NCBI RefSeq assembly: GCF_040802235.1
Contig: NC_133166.1
Location: forward strand, 2,790,001 to 2,854,000
Direction of reading: 5' to 3'
Length of the DNA stretch: 64,000 nucleotides
Origin: Manis javanica
Taxonomy: Eukaryota > Chordata > Mammalia > Pholidota > Manidae
Part shown: positions 10,780-23,852 of the stretch, one piece after another
How the letters are laid out: each line of letters begins with the position of its first letter
How positions within the stretch are numbered: position 1 is the first letter of the stretch
Program-made: the position numbers and the translations under genes
Notes under the pieces: model-generated
Seen by the model: the letters and a program-made list of their open reading frames with translations, nothing else
What the model was told of the DNA's origin: nothing
Databases searched by the model: none

Positions 10780-11616
10780 ACAGACAGCAAAGAAACTAGC
10801 CAATAGAGCCTCTCAGATTGTCAGCAGCTCTCAGAATCATGGGAGAGTTTAGTCCCACTTTAGAGACTGGGTATCCTGGCTACTCCCCTTAATTGGACCC
10901 CTACTGATGCTTTTCCAAGCTCTCATATTAGGACCATGTTTACTTAATGTTCTAATAAAATTTGTTTCCTCTGATTTAAAGTCCACAAGCTTCAGATGGT
11001 GATGCAAATGCAACCCCCTATCACAGTCCTCATGACTTTTGCCATGTGCCACCAGATAGACAAGTCAGAGAGTGAACCCAGACTGCCCTTCCCAGCCACC
11101 CCCCATTGCCAGCAGGAAGTAGCTTGAGTGGTCTTTGCCCTTCTACATTATGGCAGTTGGCATTACCTCTTCTGAGGGGATATTGAGGCAGGTGTCAGTC
11201 AGACACAGGCAGATAGAACTCAAGGCCCCAGACACAGACAGATAGAACTCAGGGTCACATAGAACTCAGGGTCCCAGTAAGGCACAGGTAGAAGGGACCT
11301 AGTGTCAAGTCTTCTCAGTAAACAAGAAGTCTCATCTTGGACATTTGGGAAAAAGCCTGAGAAACCAGGTGAGTTTTTCTTTCCCTTGATGCTAGCTCAG
11401 CCACAGCAGGAGTCCCGAGCAACAACTCCCAGCCACTTACATGGTTTCTCCAGTTTTGGGCTTATAAACCCTGGACACTGCAGCTCCACGGTGTCCTCCC
11501 TTGGACCCCCTCCTGGTAAGCAGGAGCTTTCCTTTCTTCTTTCACTCTTTTATTAAACTATGCTGGTGTCTCCATTCTCCTGTCGGCTGACTTCATTCTT
11601 TGTCACCTCTAAGACA
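10780..11616 (+). mobile_element. ERV1-class retroviral fossil (env end plus 3' LTR), unit 2
   Basis: About 10890-10960 resembles the membrane-anchor end of a gammaretrovirus-like envelope (GPLLMLFQALILGPCL-type words, clearest in the unit 4 copy). A probable LTR follows at 11184-11616 with TATAAA at 11463-11468 and ATTAAA at 11552-11557. Most of the provirus is missing and what remains is broken. It faces away from the ERVL fossil beside it. Confidence 0.65.
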
Positions 11617-12826
11617 CGGTCCTAGGAAAAGGAGCATCTCAGCCAGTATCAATACCATATGCTTTATATCTTGTTTTTCTGAAAAATTAATCATGACACT
11701 TGTCTCCTGTCTCTGCCCTCCATCAAAACGACAAGGGAAGTAATTTAAAGGAATATGGAAATAGCCAATGTTTGATTGACAATTGTTTGCTGGTCTGCAC
11801 AATAACAATTTGGATGCACAAAGAGGAATTTTAACAGGCTTAGCCACATCCCTTCCTGTCTCCCACACCTAGTTTACATTAGAATATAGCCATCTGAGGT
11901 TCTCTTCCTGGAGCATGTCCTCTGTCTATATTCTTTTCATGTGGTTGGTGGAGGGTAGGAGGTCAAAGTTTTTCTGAGTCTTTTGAGTCTTGATTGTTCT
12001 CTTGGGCCTGGATTGTTCTCAACTCTGAAATAATCTGCGTGCCACAGTCCTGCCCTTGGTCCCGACACGATGCATCCAGTAGGACCTCTGTAACAGATCT
12101 TGTTTTTCAAAGTTTCCTGCTGGTGGTCCCTGAGATTCATCTTCTAATCTTAATTAGAACCACAAGGTCTGGCCCAGCCATACATTGGCTCAGGCAGGTA
12201 AATGTGGAAGTTCATCTAAAGGACCGTGGGCCCAGTCTAGTTCTGGCTTCAGTATGGATATACTAAGACCCACCCAAAACATACATTCATTGAAACTTTG
12301 GTTAAGTATGCTTTGAAGAGGCAAGGTATTTTGAAGTGCTTGTTTCAGTACAGCTACTATGACCTACTACTTGTTACTCAAAATCTTTTTCAGTATGTCA
12401 AGAGACCTATCTGTATTTTATGTCCTCTTCTTAAAATGTGTAAATAATTTGTAAAACTAATATCTAAACCTAAACCATAGACCTTACCTTATTTACATGA
12501 TTGTCTCTGTTTAAAATAGCAAGACGTAAAAAGACACTCTGAACTGTTGGGGATCAGTTAGTTTACCCATCACAAAATCTATTGCTGTTCATTGTAAATT
12601 TTACAGTTTTGTTATTAATAACTTGTCCACATTTGCCACACCTCGTGTTTTCTGTCTATTGAATAACTTCTTCTAATGATCTTCCAATCATACCTCCCTC
12701 TTTTGTGGAAAAAGGACTTGGCTGTTGTTACTATATATGAATTTCTAATGGGGACTCATCTAAAAAGGCCAAGTGGTAAGAACATAAATGAGCATTATAG
12801 GGGTGCAGATTGAGTGACCCCCAAGA
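11617..12826. other. Unassigned segment, units 1/2 type
   Basis: No gene or named repeat. The part from 12221 repeats window positions 1-606. The part before it differs from the equivalents in units 3 and 4 (23853-24480, 34359-34987), which agree with each other near 24270-24350 and 34780-34860. Confidence 0.4.
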
Positions 12827-13358
12827 TGTGTCACTTTGGCATGCAGATTATTTTGAGCTGGAAACCATCAAGGCCCAATAGACTGAAGAAGATACTTTGA
12901 CCCCCTCCCCCCAACCCACAACTGCACAAAGAGGCTGTGGATGGAGGACCTGCCCCTGGAGGACAGGCTCCACCACAGACAACTATACTATAGTGTGAAC
13001 TAGGGGTAAGAGGCAGGAGGGAAAGTGACAAAGCCATTGTTTAAAATTTCCCTCTGTGTGCCAGTCTTTATGTGGCCAGTAAATTTTTCTTTTTAATCAA
13101 GCATTTATTCTTTCATCTTCTTATAAATTACTTCCCATTTCCTTTGAATTCTCAGACTGCTATCCCTTTCTCCATAGTCCAGGATGACATGAATACCACA
13201 TTCTCCCTAAATGTCTTTGAACTCGTGTGTAGGGCTTTCCCTTACATCTATAATTAAACTTTGATTTTTTTCCCCTTTTTATCTGCCTCAGATCAATTTG
13301 ATTCTTAGACCAGCAAAAAGAACCTTGAAAGGTAGAGAAAACTTTTTCCTCTCTAACC
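12827..13358 (+). mobile_element. ERVL-type solo LTR, unit 2
   Basis: Equivalent of 607-1138, with only scattered base changes. Old LTR fossil. Confidence 0.6.
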
Positions 13359-13367
13359 ATGTCAAGC

Positions 13368-13603
13368 ACTGATAGAGGACTTATTATGTGCAGGCATTTT
13401 TCTGAGCATTTTTACATATATTAACTGATATGATCCATACAATAACTCTAGGAAGTACAGAGTGTGACTGTATCCACTTGAGGGTTGAGGAAACTGAGGC
13501 ATGGGTGAACTAACCAAGGTCACTCAGATAGTGTCAAGATTCAAATAAAGGTATCCTGTCTTTAAAATATATTCTCATAAGTACAATGTCATGCTGTCTC
13601 TCC
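13368..13603 (+). repeat. MIR SINE, complete core, unit 2
   Basis: Equivalent of 1148-1383, nearly identical. Confidence 0.85.
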
Positions 13604-14219
13604 AATAAGGTTATCCTGAGTGGACAGGAAGTAGAAATAGAAAGTGGGACAGGAGGGACAAGTAAAAAAAGGATAGGCAAAGATCCTTGTTAAAATAATG
13701 ACTGAAGCATTGAGTTCATTTGACAACTAAAGTGGCCTAAATGCACAGCACAGAGCATCAGCAGCTATGTAACAGCTCCGTCCTAGACCTTTTTCTACTC
13801 CCCTTTATGGCGACTCTGTTTTGACTTCCTACTGTCTTAATCTACACTGATTGTTGCACAATGTATTTAAATATTTTTCTACTCCCTTGAGACTCATTTT
13901 GTTGAAGTTTCAATCTGATTCCAGGATTAAAAAATTGCAAATAATTGCCTGAGGGAGAGTGGCTTGGATATCTGTTAATTATTCTTGGAATGTCCCTTTA
14001 GGAAAAGCCAAAAGTATTTAATGCCTGACTGTGACTGTAACAGAATAAATAAATTATATAATATCATGAACACTGGGAATTATAGATCTGCTTTTGTCAG
14101 GATTCCAGTTACACAATATCATTGCATATAGTACAGACACACAAATACATATGCACACATATACATGCATATACACATAATGCATGAGTAAACGAAAGAG
14201 TGACTTCCTAGAGAGAGAT

Positions 14220-15406
14220 TGTATTGCAGTAGGGCAGGGACATGGGACAAGCATCATGATTAACTTTTCCTGCCTATGATGAAAAATGCCAAGATATGAA
14301 TAGTATAGTAAAACAGGAGAGACCCCATCTTAAGTCTAAAATTTCATTTTAAAAACCAGGGAGTTAGGAGGTAAGATTCCTAACATAATCTTTAGTAATC
14401 AGCCAGTAACCTATCTAAGGCAGGGGAGGTGATGTTACCTGATGTGTTTCCCAGTGCTTGCGGGAAACCGGTATCTTCGAGAAGAACAAGATCAATTAAC
14501 TCCTTGTGTTAAGTTTACCCTGCAGAATTATTTAGAGGACTGACTGTGGATGTTGACACAAAGTCTCTCACAAAAGAGAGACATCATGAGACTACATGTC
14601 AAGCCTACACACAACAAACTTACCTCCTCTTTGCCCCATTTTGGAAAGCCTTAAAAGACAGAATCCTAACCCCTTGCAGGGCCTCCTCTCTGAGGTTGCC
14701 TGCACTCTCCTTTCCTCAAGTGGGTACTTTTTGAATAAAGCCTCTTCACTGCTCAACTTATGGCCTTTTGTCTCTGTGCTCTTACAGTGCAAAGTGTTTT
14801 TGTCTGTTATTTCATTCTATTTTTCAGATGTAAGCAGAAGTCGTCACGCTGTCTGTTCTACTTCAGACAAGTAGGCAGGAAACTACTGAGAGCTCTGATT
14901 TGGGCTTGCAAGTTCCCTTCACTTGGGTGACCTGGACAGGACTGCAGCTGCATGATCCTGCTCTTTAGTAGCCTGCCTGAAAATCTCCTTTTTTTGCCTT
15001 TGGGAATTTGTCAGAACATAATCTCACTCATTCAGTGCTCTGGGGCTCCCCCAAATCTTGGGTTGGAAGGGGCTTAGTTCCTATGTTATGCAGATTCAAG
15101 AAGACAGTGGATGCCAGGTGACCCTGACTTTAGGAGTTGGCCAGAGATCTGCCCTATGCCGAGCGGGAGTTCAATGCACTTCCTTTTCATCCCTGTGCTG
15201 TTCCTTGCTCTCTGCTGCCCGCAAGACGGCTGCCGTTCACTGCTACTTTCACTTTAATGAGTTCCTTCCTTACCTACACTTGTCTGACCTGTTTGGGCAT
15301 TCTTTCTCATCCTGGGTCAAGAACCCTACCCATTCAGGTTGAGGTTTCACCAAGTGTTTCACCTAGTGCACAGAGAGACCTCCGCAGATGCAACTGCACA
15401 GCAACA
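14220..15406 (+). mobile_element. Long retroviral LTR (ERV1-like), unit 2
   Basis: Equivalent of 2000-3185, with few differences. Supports units 1 and 2 as the youngest pair. Confidence 0.6.
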
Positions 15407-16170
15407 ATACAATCCTGAACAAGAAAACATGTACTAACTAAGAATATTTTATGGATATGTAATTATAAGTTAATATAAGACAATGTCTCATGACATTGTT
15501 TCTGTCAACAGATCAGTGATAAATGTTTTCTTAATTTAGTCATAAAGTATCTTTCATCTGTTTTTAAGGATTTCTCTTTATCATTGGTTTTCTGAACTTT
15601 AATTACGATGCATTTTGATGTAATTTCCATTCTGCTTACATGGCTTAAAATTATTGTAGCTTCTCATATTTTGAGGAGTATAACTGTTTTTATAATAAGT
15701 TTTAATATGAATGCATTTAATTCTCCCATGGCAGAGATTGGCAGAACGGATTATTTTTAAAAATCATAATCCACCTATATGCTGTCTGCAAGAGACTTCC
15801 TTTGTTTCCACTTCATTCAGAAAAAACAATGTAAGAAAAAACAACATCAACGAAAAGTTGATTAAAACAACCAGTTTGTTTACTGACATAGAATTTAGCA
15901 AGATTTCTCTTGGGGTAAATGTGAGGTTCTATAGATAAACCAAAAAAAACGTTGAATTAAAAGCAAAAAATGTTGGGAAGGGTGTAAAATTTAATTGAGA
16001 CCTAAAATATGAGGACACATTTGGCTGAATTTAAAGGGGAAATAATCTATTGGTGAGATATAATTAGTCTTTGCACTGGAGCCAAAAATAATGTAATTAT
16101 ATCTATTAGAAATATTACTGTGACATTTGCCTTTTTCAGTTTATTAGAACAATATTCCACAAATTGAATA

Positions 16171-17112
16171 TCAGATATCAAGTTTGCACTGATTCTTAAA
16201 GAGCCTGTGGAAAGCATTTTTTACCTCTTTGTTCCTTAAGCTGTAGATCAAGGGGTTAAGCATGGGGATCACCAACGTGTAAAACACGGAGGCCATTTTA
16301 TCAGTATCAAAGGAGTGAGTGGATTTGGGCTGCATATACATAAATAGTAGAGAACCGTAAAACACAACCACCACCATCAGATGAGAACCACATGTGGAGA
16401 AAGCTTTTTTCCTGCCTTCTGCAGAATGCATTTGAAATATGGCTATTAAAATCAGCACGTAGGATGCTAGGATTACCAGGAGAGAAGAGATCAAATTAAA
16501 TGCTGAAAATACTATGAGCAACAATTCTATGTCTTCTGCATTTGAGCAGAGCATAAGTAGCAAGGGAACATCGTCACAGTAGAAATGACTGATGACATTA
16601 GTGCCACAGAAAGTCAAAGTAAAAATCTTAATAGTGAACAGTAGAGCCTGGAAGGTACCGTAGAGGTATGGAATGCCTACCAACACGTGGCAGAGTCTCT
16701 GGGACATGATGACATTGTAGAGCAGAGGGTGACAGATGGCCAAATAGCGGTCATAGGCCATAGCGGACAGGATGAAATATTCAGTGATAATGAACATCAG
16801 GAAGAAAGCCAACTGCGTGGCACATGCATAGTAGGAGATGGTATTCTGATCCACAATGAAATTTACCAGCATCTTGGGACAAATGACAGTAGAATTACCA
16901 AGATCAATGAAAGCCAGGTGCTTGATGAAAAAATACATAGGTGTGTGGAGGCGGGAGTCCACCTGGGTCAAGACGATCATGCCCAGGTTGCCCACCACCG
17001 TGACTGTGTAGATGATGAGGAAGACCCCAAAAAGTGGGGCCTGCAGCTCAGGCTGCCTTGTGACCCCCACCAAAATGAACTCAGTCAGCGATGTGAGGTT
17101 CTTTTGTTCCAT
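16171..17112 (-). CDS. Olfactory receptor, OR8K5-like, copy 2 (intact)
   Basis: Odorant G-protein-coupled receptor, 313 codons with every family hallmark present: NLT glycosylation site at 5-7, LHTPMYFF at 55-62, AYDRYLAIC at 119-127, SHFYCDD at 175-181, KAFSTCGSH at 236-244 and PMLNPLIY at 283-290. It differs from copy 1 only at residues 80 (Lys), 101 (Leu) and 299 (Asn). Leu101 is shared with copy 3, while copies 1 and 4 have Ser, a pattern that cuts across the unit tree. The leader between the splice acceptor and the ATG has a 2 nt change. A solo LTR lies 62 bp upstream, as in copies 1 and 3. No sign of inactivation. Confidence 0.95.
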   Translation of the reverse strand: MEQKNLTSLTEFILVGVTRQPELQAPLFGVFLIIYTVTVVGNLGMIVLTQVDSRLHTPMYFFIKHLAFIDLGNSTVICPKMLVNFIVDQNTISYYACATQLAFFLMFIITEYFILSAMAYDRYLAICHPLLYNVIMSQRLCHVLVGIPYLYGTFQALLFTIKIFTLTFCGTNVISHFYCDDVPLLLMLCSNAEDIELLLIVFSAFNLISSLLVILASYVLILIAIFQMHSAEGRKKAFSTCGSHLMVVVVFYGSLLFMYMQPKSTHSFDTDKMASVFYTLVIPMLNPLIYSLRNKEVKNAFHRLFKNQCKLDI

Positions 17113-17173
17113 TTGGTCCAGAGAGCTCTTCTAGGAGGAGGCAGAGGAGTTGTTACTAGCTTTCCTGCAGTGC

Positions 17174-17870
17174 TGAGGCAGGTGTGGGTTTAGTCAGAGT
17201 AGGGTGAGAGCCTGTGAGGAAGCGAAACAGGATAGTGGCAGGGCTTCAGGGAGAAAGAAAACAGTATAATTGCAGTCGGGACAATATAACAATGTACAAG
17301 GAAATTCCTACGGAAACTCCATGTTAAACATTAAGCAAAGTTAGAGGCACACAGATTCGTTAGGATAAAAATACCAAATTAGGAATATAGGCCGTCTTCA
17401 GGGGGATTGGTTATAGCAAAGGACAGCATTCAGGCAACAAGTAGTAAGAAACAGACAACTCAGCTTAACTTAAGATATAAACCCCTAGGCTCAGCCCAGC
17501 CAGGAGGACACCTGTCCCCTCCCAGCATGCTCCAGGAGCTCTGTGCTTTTGCTTTCTCCCTAAATAAAAAGTCTCTCTGTCCTACTTGCCTACCTTAAGC
17601 ATTAGTGACGTTCATTCTTTGACTTTGCGACCAAGAACCCAGGCATCATCTTTTGGAGGCTCGTCCTGGATGTCTCCATGCTCTCAGCCACGGAGAGGGC
17701 ATCTGCCATTCCCCACTACTCTCGCTTTAATGAGTGCCTCCCTTACCTGTACTCATTCCACCTGTGTGAGAATTCTTTCTTGTCCAGAGTCAAGAACCCT
17801 CCCCCATCCGGGCTGAGGATTCACCTGGTGTGCAGGTAGAGACCTCCCCAGACACAGCTGCCCAGTAACA
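17174..17870 (+). mobile_element. Solo LTR (ERV1-like) upstream of OR copy 2
   Basis: Equivalent of 4951-5646, at the same site 62 bp from the start codon and pointing away from it. A TATA box and AATAAA are both visible. Confidence 0.75.
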
Positions 17871-19100
17871 CTGTCAGCTAAACAAACTGTATTTGTAGAT
17901 AGAATGGACATTTTCCTACATAATAGGGAATAGAAGCATAATTCCCACATCCGATTTGGAAACTAAAATAAATGAGAATCTTTTACTTCCCAAGATGAGG
18001 GATCCATATGAAGCATATGCACTACATGCATGTAAACTCCATATAGTGTCAGTAATATTTGGAAGAAATCCATAGATTAAAAAAAACAGCGATATTAATA
18101 TAGAATTATTAGATGATTTTTCTCTACACAGTGGTATCACAATGTCTCTTTACTATGCTTCTTTTTTTGTCTGAGAATTCCTGTGGAATTTTGATGTTTT
18201 ACAAAGAGAGGCAGAGATAATATGAAGCCATAATGTTTTTCATTATTTTAATTTTAATTTTATTGTTGTGTGAAGAATATGAAACATGAGATCTACCCCA
18301 TTAGATTTTTAAGTGTACAACACAGTATGGTTAACTCTAGACCAGATGTTCTATAGCAGATCACAAAATCTTTTTTATCTTGTATAAGAGAGACTTCACA
18401 CTTTTTGATTAGCAATTCCCACATGATCCAACATCCAACATCTGGGTATTTATCAAAAAGAATTGCTACCAACGTCTTAAACAGGTATTAGTGCCCTGCC
18501 CATTCTTATTTGGAAAAGGATATCTCTGAGCAGTTTTGAACATCCTGATGTTTACATTTTAAATTCTTCCATTTAGGGCTAACCACCAAAGGAGACAAGA
18601 TAAAAAAAATATGCAAAGGGATGACTGACTTCTTAATCTTAAGGCATGGTGAAATCAGTTAGGAATGTTTTGAGTTTCAGAGCTTTCTCTATAACTCTTA
18701 AAAATAATTTCATTTATTTGCTAGTCTACTCAATCAGTTTGTAAAGCCTGTTGTTGAAAAACAATTAAGTAGCGAACAACCCAAAAGGGAAAACAAACTA
18801 CTAAAAAATCTAAACACCCATGCATAGAAGTCTTTATATTAAAATTATATGCAGTTTATAAAACATTCCATGGGGAATACATATTTTAAAATATTCTTTA
18901 TCAAATGTTGCATTGGATATGTTTATATAAAATAATATACATCAAATATTACATAGGACATATACTAAAAACGATGTGTTTATCTGAAATTCAAATGTAA
19001 TGGGGTGTCCTGTGGTTCATCTGGAAATCCCAGCTTAAATTAATAGCTTCTATTAGATGAGATCAGTAATGATGTTTCCAGTTATCTCTAGTTTCCCCTT
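17871..19100. other. Upstream spacer, unit 2
   Basis: Equivalent of 5647-6889; old LINE-1 pieces at about 18240-18500. No gene seen. Confidence 0.5.
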
Positions 19101-19390
19101 CAGTTGCAATACTCAAATTCCACTACACCTCTCACAGATCAAGTGGGTCTATGAAATCTAGTCATAGAATAGTCATAATCTAATGCTCTAAAAATACCAT
19201 ACTACCCCAGAGAACTCCAGTTAACAAAGGAGATAATGTCTGTTTGTGGTGTTGAGAAAGAATCAACTGTCAGTGACCATAACAGTGTCCATGGTCAGAA
19301 GCTCAGAATCATAGGAAATGACCAACGTCCAGATGATGATCAGATCAGCAATTCCTATCCACTCACCTTTAATGAGGAACTGGATTTTCT
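19101..19390. promoter_or_regulatory. Conserved upstream block, unit 2
   Basis: Equivalent of 6890-7175, 2.0-2.3 kb upstream of the copy 2 start codon. Function is inferred only from its higher conservation and TAAT-rich content. Confidence 0.4.
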
Positions 19391-19814
19391 TCCCCTAACT
19401 TGCTCTTTAGCTTTAATGAGTAGAATTTATGCATTTCCTCCCTTTTGTGATGCTCCCTGAAGAGGAGGAGGATGTCCAAATCACCTGAGATAAATTTTTT
19501 TAATGCCTTGTGGTGCCTACTAATTATCCAAGACACCCTACATATTCTCTAGTGAGAAAATAGAAGGGCCAATTCAAGCAAAGGAGCAAAACAACATGAC
19601 TGATACATACAGTTCCATGGAGACCTACATGATGTAAAGATACTCTCACAGAATCAATGATTAAAGTAATCATGGAAAACACTTTTACATAAACTTCAAC
19701 CCAGTGAAACTGTACAGTTTCAAAAGTAATGAAAACACTAGAAATAACCTTATCATCATCACACAGAACTTTTTCTTTGAATTTATTATTCTTATTATTT
19801 ATTATTAATAGAAC

Positions 19815-19904
19815 TTAACTATCAGTTAGGTTTTGGGGAGTCAAAGTCAGATACACATTTACTGTGTGGGAGTCAGTGCCCTGAGCCCTGCATTGCTCAA
19901 GCTG
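19815..19904. mobile_element. Tigger-type DNA transposon remnant, unit 2
   Basis: Right-hand end only, truncated at the same point as in unit 1. Confidence 0.75.
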
Positions 19905-20286
19905 TAATTGAACTTCTAACTTGTATTGGTAAATCTTCTTTCATTAGGACTGCACTGAAAACTGGATAATAGATAATATTTCCTTGAGAAATGTTATTCA
20001 GTTGGTGTTCTAAAAAGATGACTCAGAGAGTTAGATGACAGCTCTAAGTAATTCAACTTCTGCAGTGAAGAAAGTCTTCCATAACCTGTGTGTGTATATA
20101 ATGGCTACTGGTCACACTTGGCTACTGAGCAGTTGAATTGGACATAGTTCAAAGGATTGAAATTTAATTTTACTTACTTTTAATTTATACTTAAATATTC
20201 ACTCACTGCTGCAATGGAGAGTTCAGATGTGATGGACGGCTGTCATTTTCAATTTTGAAATATCTAGACTAAACATGATTGGAAGG

Positions 20287-22439
20287 TGTAACTCCCAGGG
20301 GGGGGAAATATTTTCCCAGCCCAGGGCATAACACCTTTGAACTGATATCAGTGAAAGAGAGAAATAAAGTGGGAGAAACCCGTTTATTACCCACAAGCAG
20401 TCATCCACTTGTGCTCACCTATCTCTCTCAAAACCTGGCTGCAGAAAAAAGGGGACCCAAGCTATCTGTTCATGATATGCCCTTGCTTCCCCTTGTAATT
20501 ATCTATTGATATGGCAATGCACCACGGCCAGATGGGAGATTCTGGAAATATTGCAATTTTACCCAGAGTCCACCACTCCAGAAATCTTGCCTCACAATAT
20601 ACTCATTCCTGTGTGAGAAAACTGGAGCACTATAACCAGACTCATAGCATACAATAGCAACAGCAGTGAAACCATGATATTCCTCAAGCCGGAGGATTCA
20701 TCTAAATTCAGAGTCCATTGCAGATTAAGTCCATAGCTCACCCATCTCACAGGTGCTAGTAGCTGAATGTATAGGGAGTTCAGAGCAGTCATCATGTGGC
20801 AGCTGCAGCCAGAGGGAGAGTCCAGGCCACAGGGACTATAGGAAAAAATATCCTTGAGGGTGATAAGATACATGTTTTAATGACACCAGCATAGGCAAAT
20901 CTTGTCCATAAGGTAGGATACATGTGAGAGAGTGGTCCTGTGATAGGAAAGTGGCAGGAATGGGATCTCGTCCTGGTCTAGTCTAGCAGACATTCACCCC
21001 TCCTCCCTTTGGAGTTACAGATGGGTCAATGTGGGGCTATGGGAGGTACATCCCTGGCCATAAAGATAAAACAAAACTTCTCCTAAAGGATACTCTTACC
21101 TCCTGGACATTTTGGGCACACTACCACGATCTTTGGGGGTCACTCTGCTGTTACTCCAAGAACACACACAGCCTGATTCCAGGCCTTTTCCCCAAGGAGC
21201 CAGAAGGGCCAGCTATTGCAAATCCTTGTGTCAAAATGCCCAGGGCCACATCCACTCAATAGAGTCCCCAGTGTTTAATGCAGTTGGAGCGGCAGCAGAT
21301 TGTTACTCTGATGACCATATCCTGGCTTCAGTAACACCTCCTTCATTTGCACATTCAGCTGTACAGGAGAGGCAGCAATGTGTATTAGCATGTCCATGGG
21401 GACCAAGACTCCTTTTTAGGGGTTCTCATTCAAATGCTGTAGCACTGTCCATAAGTGAACTGACCAGCTCAGAGGACTATTGGTGTCTGCCTTCAGGCCA
21501 GATTTCAACAAACCATTGTGCCTCTCTATCACATCTGCCCCAGGAGAGTCACATGGCGTATGAAACTTCTACTTTATTCCCAATTGCTGTACCTGCCCTT
21601 GTAACACATGTCCACTAAAGTGGGTGACTTGATCACTCTCAATCACCTGTGACAGGTCATAGGCTGCAAAGTGACAGTCTAGGACCCTTTTAGTGGTTTG
21701 CTGATCTGTATTACATGCAGGAAAAGCAACCAACAGTCTGGTAGCTGTGTCTACACAGGTCATGGCATACCAATACCCTTCGGACATGGGTGGAAGCCCA
21801 ATATAGTTTATCTGCCACCTGACAAAGGGGGTATTGGCCCCTTTATTGTTGGCTCCTCTTGCTGGGTGACACAGTGTAAGTCCCTCTTAAAGCACTCCAG
21901 GCACTTCTTCTGGTCTCCACTGACTTCCTCAAAAGTCAATAGAAAGACCCACAAACAGCTATAGCCTACGTTGACTTTTGCCCCACAAGCAACAAATGTT
22001 GACATAACCATTGGGCTACATCAGAGGCAGGCTTTCCTTCTAGCCAGCACACCTGGGCCATGTGTCGGCTCATCATTCCCTGGGGGGATGCCAAAGGCAA
22101 ATGGCCAGTCACATGATATATGGTAACAGTGTTAGTTTGACCAGAGACCTATAGGTCTTGCCACAACTCTTACCCACAAAGGGGTCAGTGACCAACCATC
22201 CACTTGGCATGGTACCAGGTTGGTAGCCACAGGTTGAATCCGATACAGTTTGACTGTCAGTGCAGACAGCTATTGGGGAAGGCTCCTGGGTGATCACAAG
22301 TCATACTGCCTGGAGCTCAGCCCATTGGCTGCTCTTCCCCTCTCCATCCTCCATCCATATTGTCTCAGTCTTAGGATGGAAGCCACAGCCCTCCACCTCA
22401 GGTACTGAAGGCGAAACCCGATGATACATTGGCTTGGAT
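20287..22439 (-). mobile_element. ERVL-class retroviral fossil, unit 3
   Basis: Equivalent of 8094-10205: probable LTR at 20287-20596, then integrase-like and RNase H-like remains reading leftward. Degraded, with many breaks. Confidence 0.75.
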
Positions 22440-23009
22440 TTCCTGGCTTCAAGAAACCATCAAAAGTTTAATCAGAAATTCCTTATGAAAAGTTCAAGCA
22501 AAGCACATTTAAAAGAGCCTGATCATTCGCTGTTTTTGCTGCATTTATGTAAATAATCAAGCCAAGTGTTTTGAAGCTTAATATGGTTACCACTAATAAA
22601 AATGAGGGTGATTTTTAGAGAGAAAAGAAGTATGTTTCAATAGTATAGACTTATTGGTATTAGATTCTAATCCTAGTCATTGTGAAATAGACTGGACCCT
22701 GACTTCTGATTTCCTCAAAATACCTATGACTCCCCAAACATTTCCAAATTCCTCCCATCATTTCACTTGGAGGCTTCCTGCTCCCAGGCCTTATATTCGG
22801 CCATGCATTCTTCATCTCCGTACCAAGATTTTTCCCTCCAGAACAAATAATCTGACCCCAGATGCTGCTTGGACAGAGATTTCCACCCACTCCTCATGCT
22901 GATAAGGATGTACATTAGCAACCCCACAACCAAGCTGCACCCTCCTTTCATGTGCTGTTGTCCATCCGAGCCACTGCTAAGACCTCTCCATGACCATGAC
23001 GTCTTTGCC

Positions 23010-23852
23010 TGACAGGCAGCAAAGAAACTAATCGATAGAGTCTCTCAGATTCATCAGCAGCTTTCAGAATCATGGGAGATTTTAGTCCCACTTTAGAGAG
23101 ACTGGGCATCCTGGCTACTCCCTTAATTGGACCCCTACTGATGCTTTTCCAAGCTCTCATATTAGGACCATGTTTACTTAATGTTCTAATAAAATTTGTT
23201 TCCTCTGATTTAAAGTCCACAAGCTTCAGATGGTGATGCAAATGGAACCCCCTATCACAGTCCTCATGACTTTTGCCATGAGCCACCAGATAGACAAGTC
23301 AGAGACTGAACCCAGACTGCCCTTCCCAGCCACCCCCCATTGCCAGCAGGAAGCAGCTTGAGTGGACTTTGTCCTTCTACATTACGGCAGACAGCATTAC
23401 CTCTTCTGAGGGGACATTGAGGCAGTTGTCAGTCCAACACTGGCATCTAGAACTCAAGGCCCCAGACACAGGCAGACAGAATGCAGGGTGAGATAGAACT
23501 CAGGGTCCCAGTAAGGCACAGGTAGAAGGGACCTAGGGTCAAGTCTTCTCAGTAAACAAGAAGTCTCATCCTGGACATTTGGGAAAAACAGTCTGAGAAA
23601 CCAGGTGAGTTTTTCTTTCCCTTGATGCTAGCTCAGCCACAGCAGGAGTCCCCAGCAACAACTCCCAGCCACTTGCATGGTTTCTCCAGTTTTGGGCTTA
23701 TAAACCCTGGACACTGCAGCTCCACGGTGTCCTCCCTTGGACCCCCTCCTGGTAAGCAGGAGCTTTCCTTTCTTCTTTCACTCTTTTATTAAACTATGCT
23801 GGTGGCTCCATTCTCCTGTCAGCTGGCTTCATTCTTTGTCACCTCTAAGACA
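23010..23852 (+). mobile_element. ERV1-class retroviral fossil (env end plus 3' LTR), unit 3
   Basis: Equivalent of 10780-11616; LTR at about 23418-23852 with a TATA box near 23699. Broken fragment. Confidence 0.65.

Larger units (their letters stand above)
8094..20286. repeat. Tandem unit 2 of the OR8K5-like array
   Basis: About 12.2 kb. It opens with the two-retrovirus composite (8094-11616), then unassigned sequence, then repeats the order of unit 1 with the OR gene at 16171-17112. Spacing between matching landmarks of units 1 and 2 is 12220-12223 bp, and differences are mostly single bases. Confidence 0.9.
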
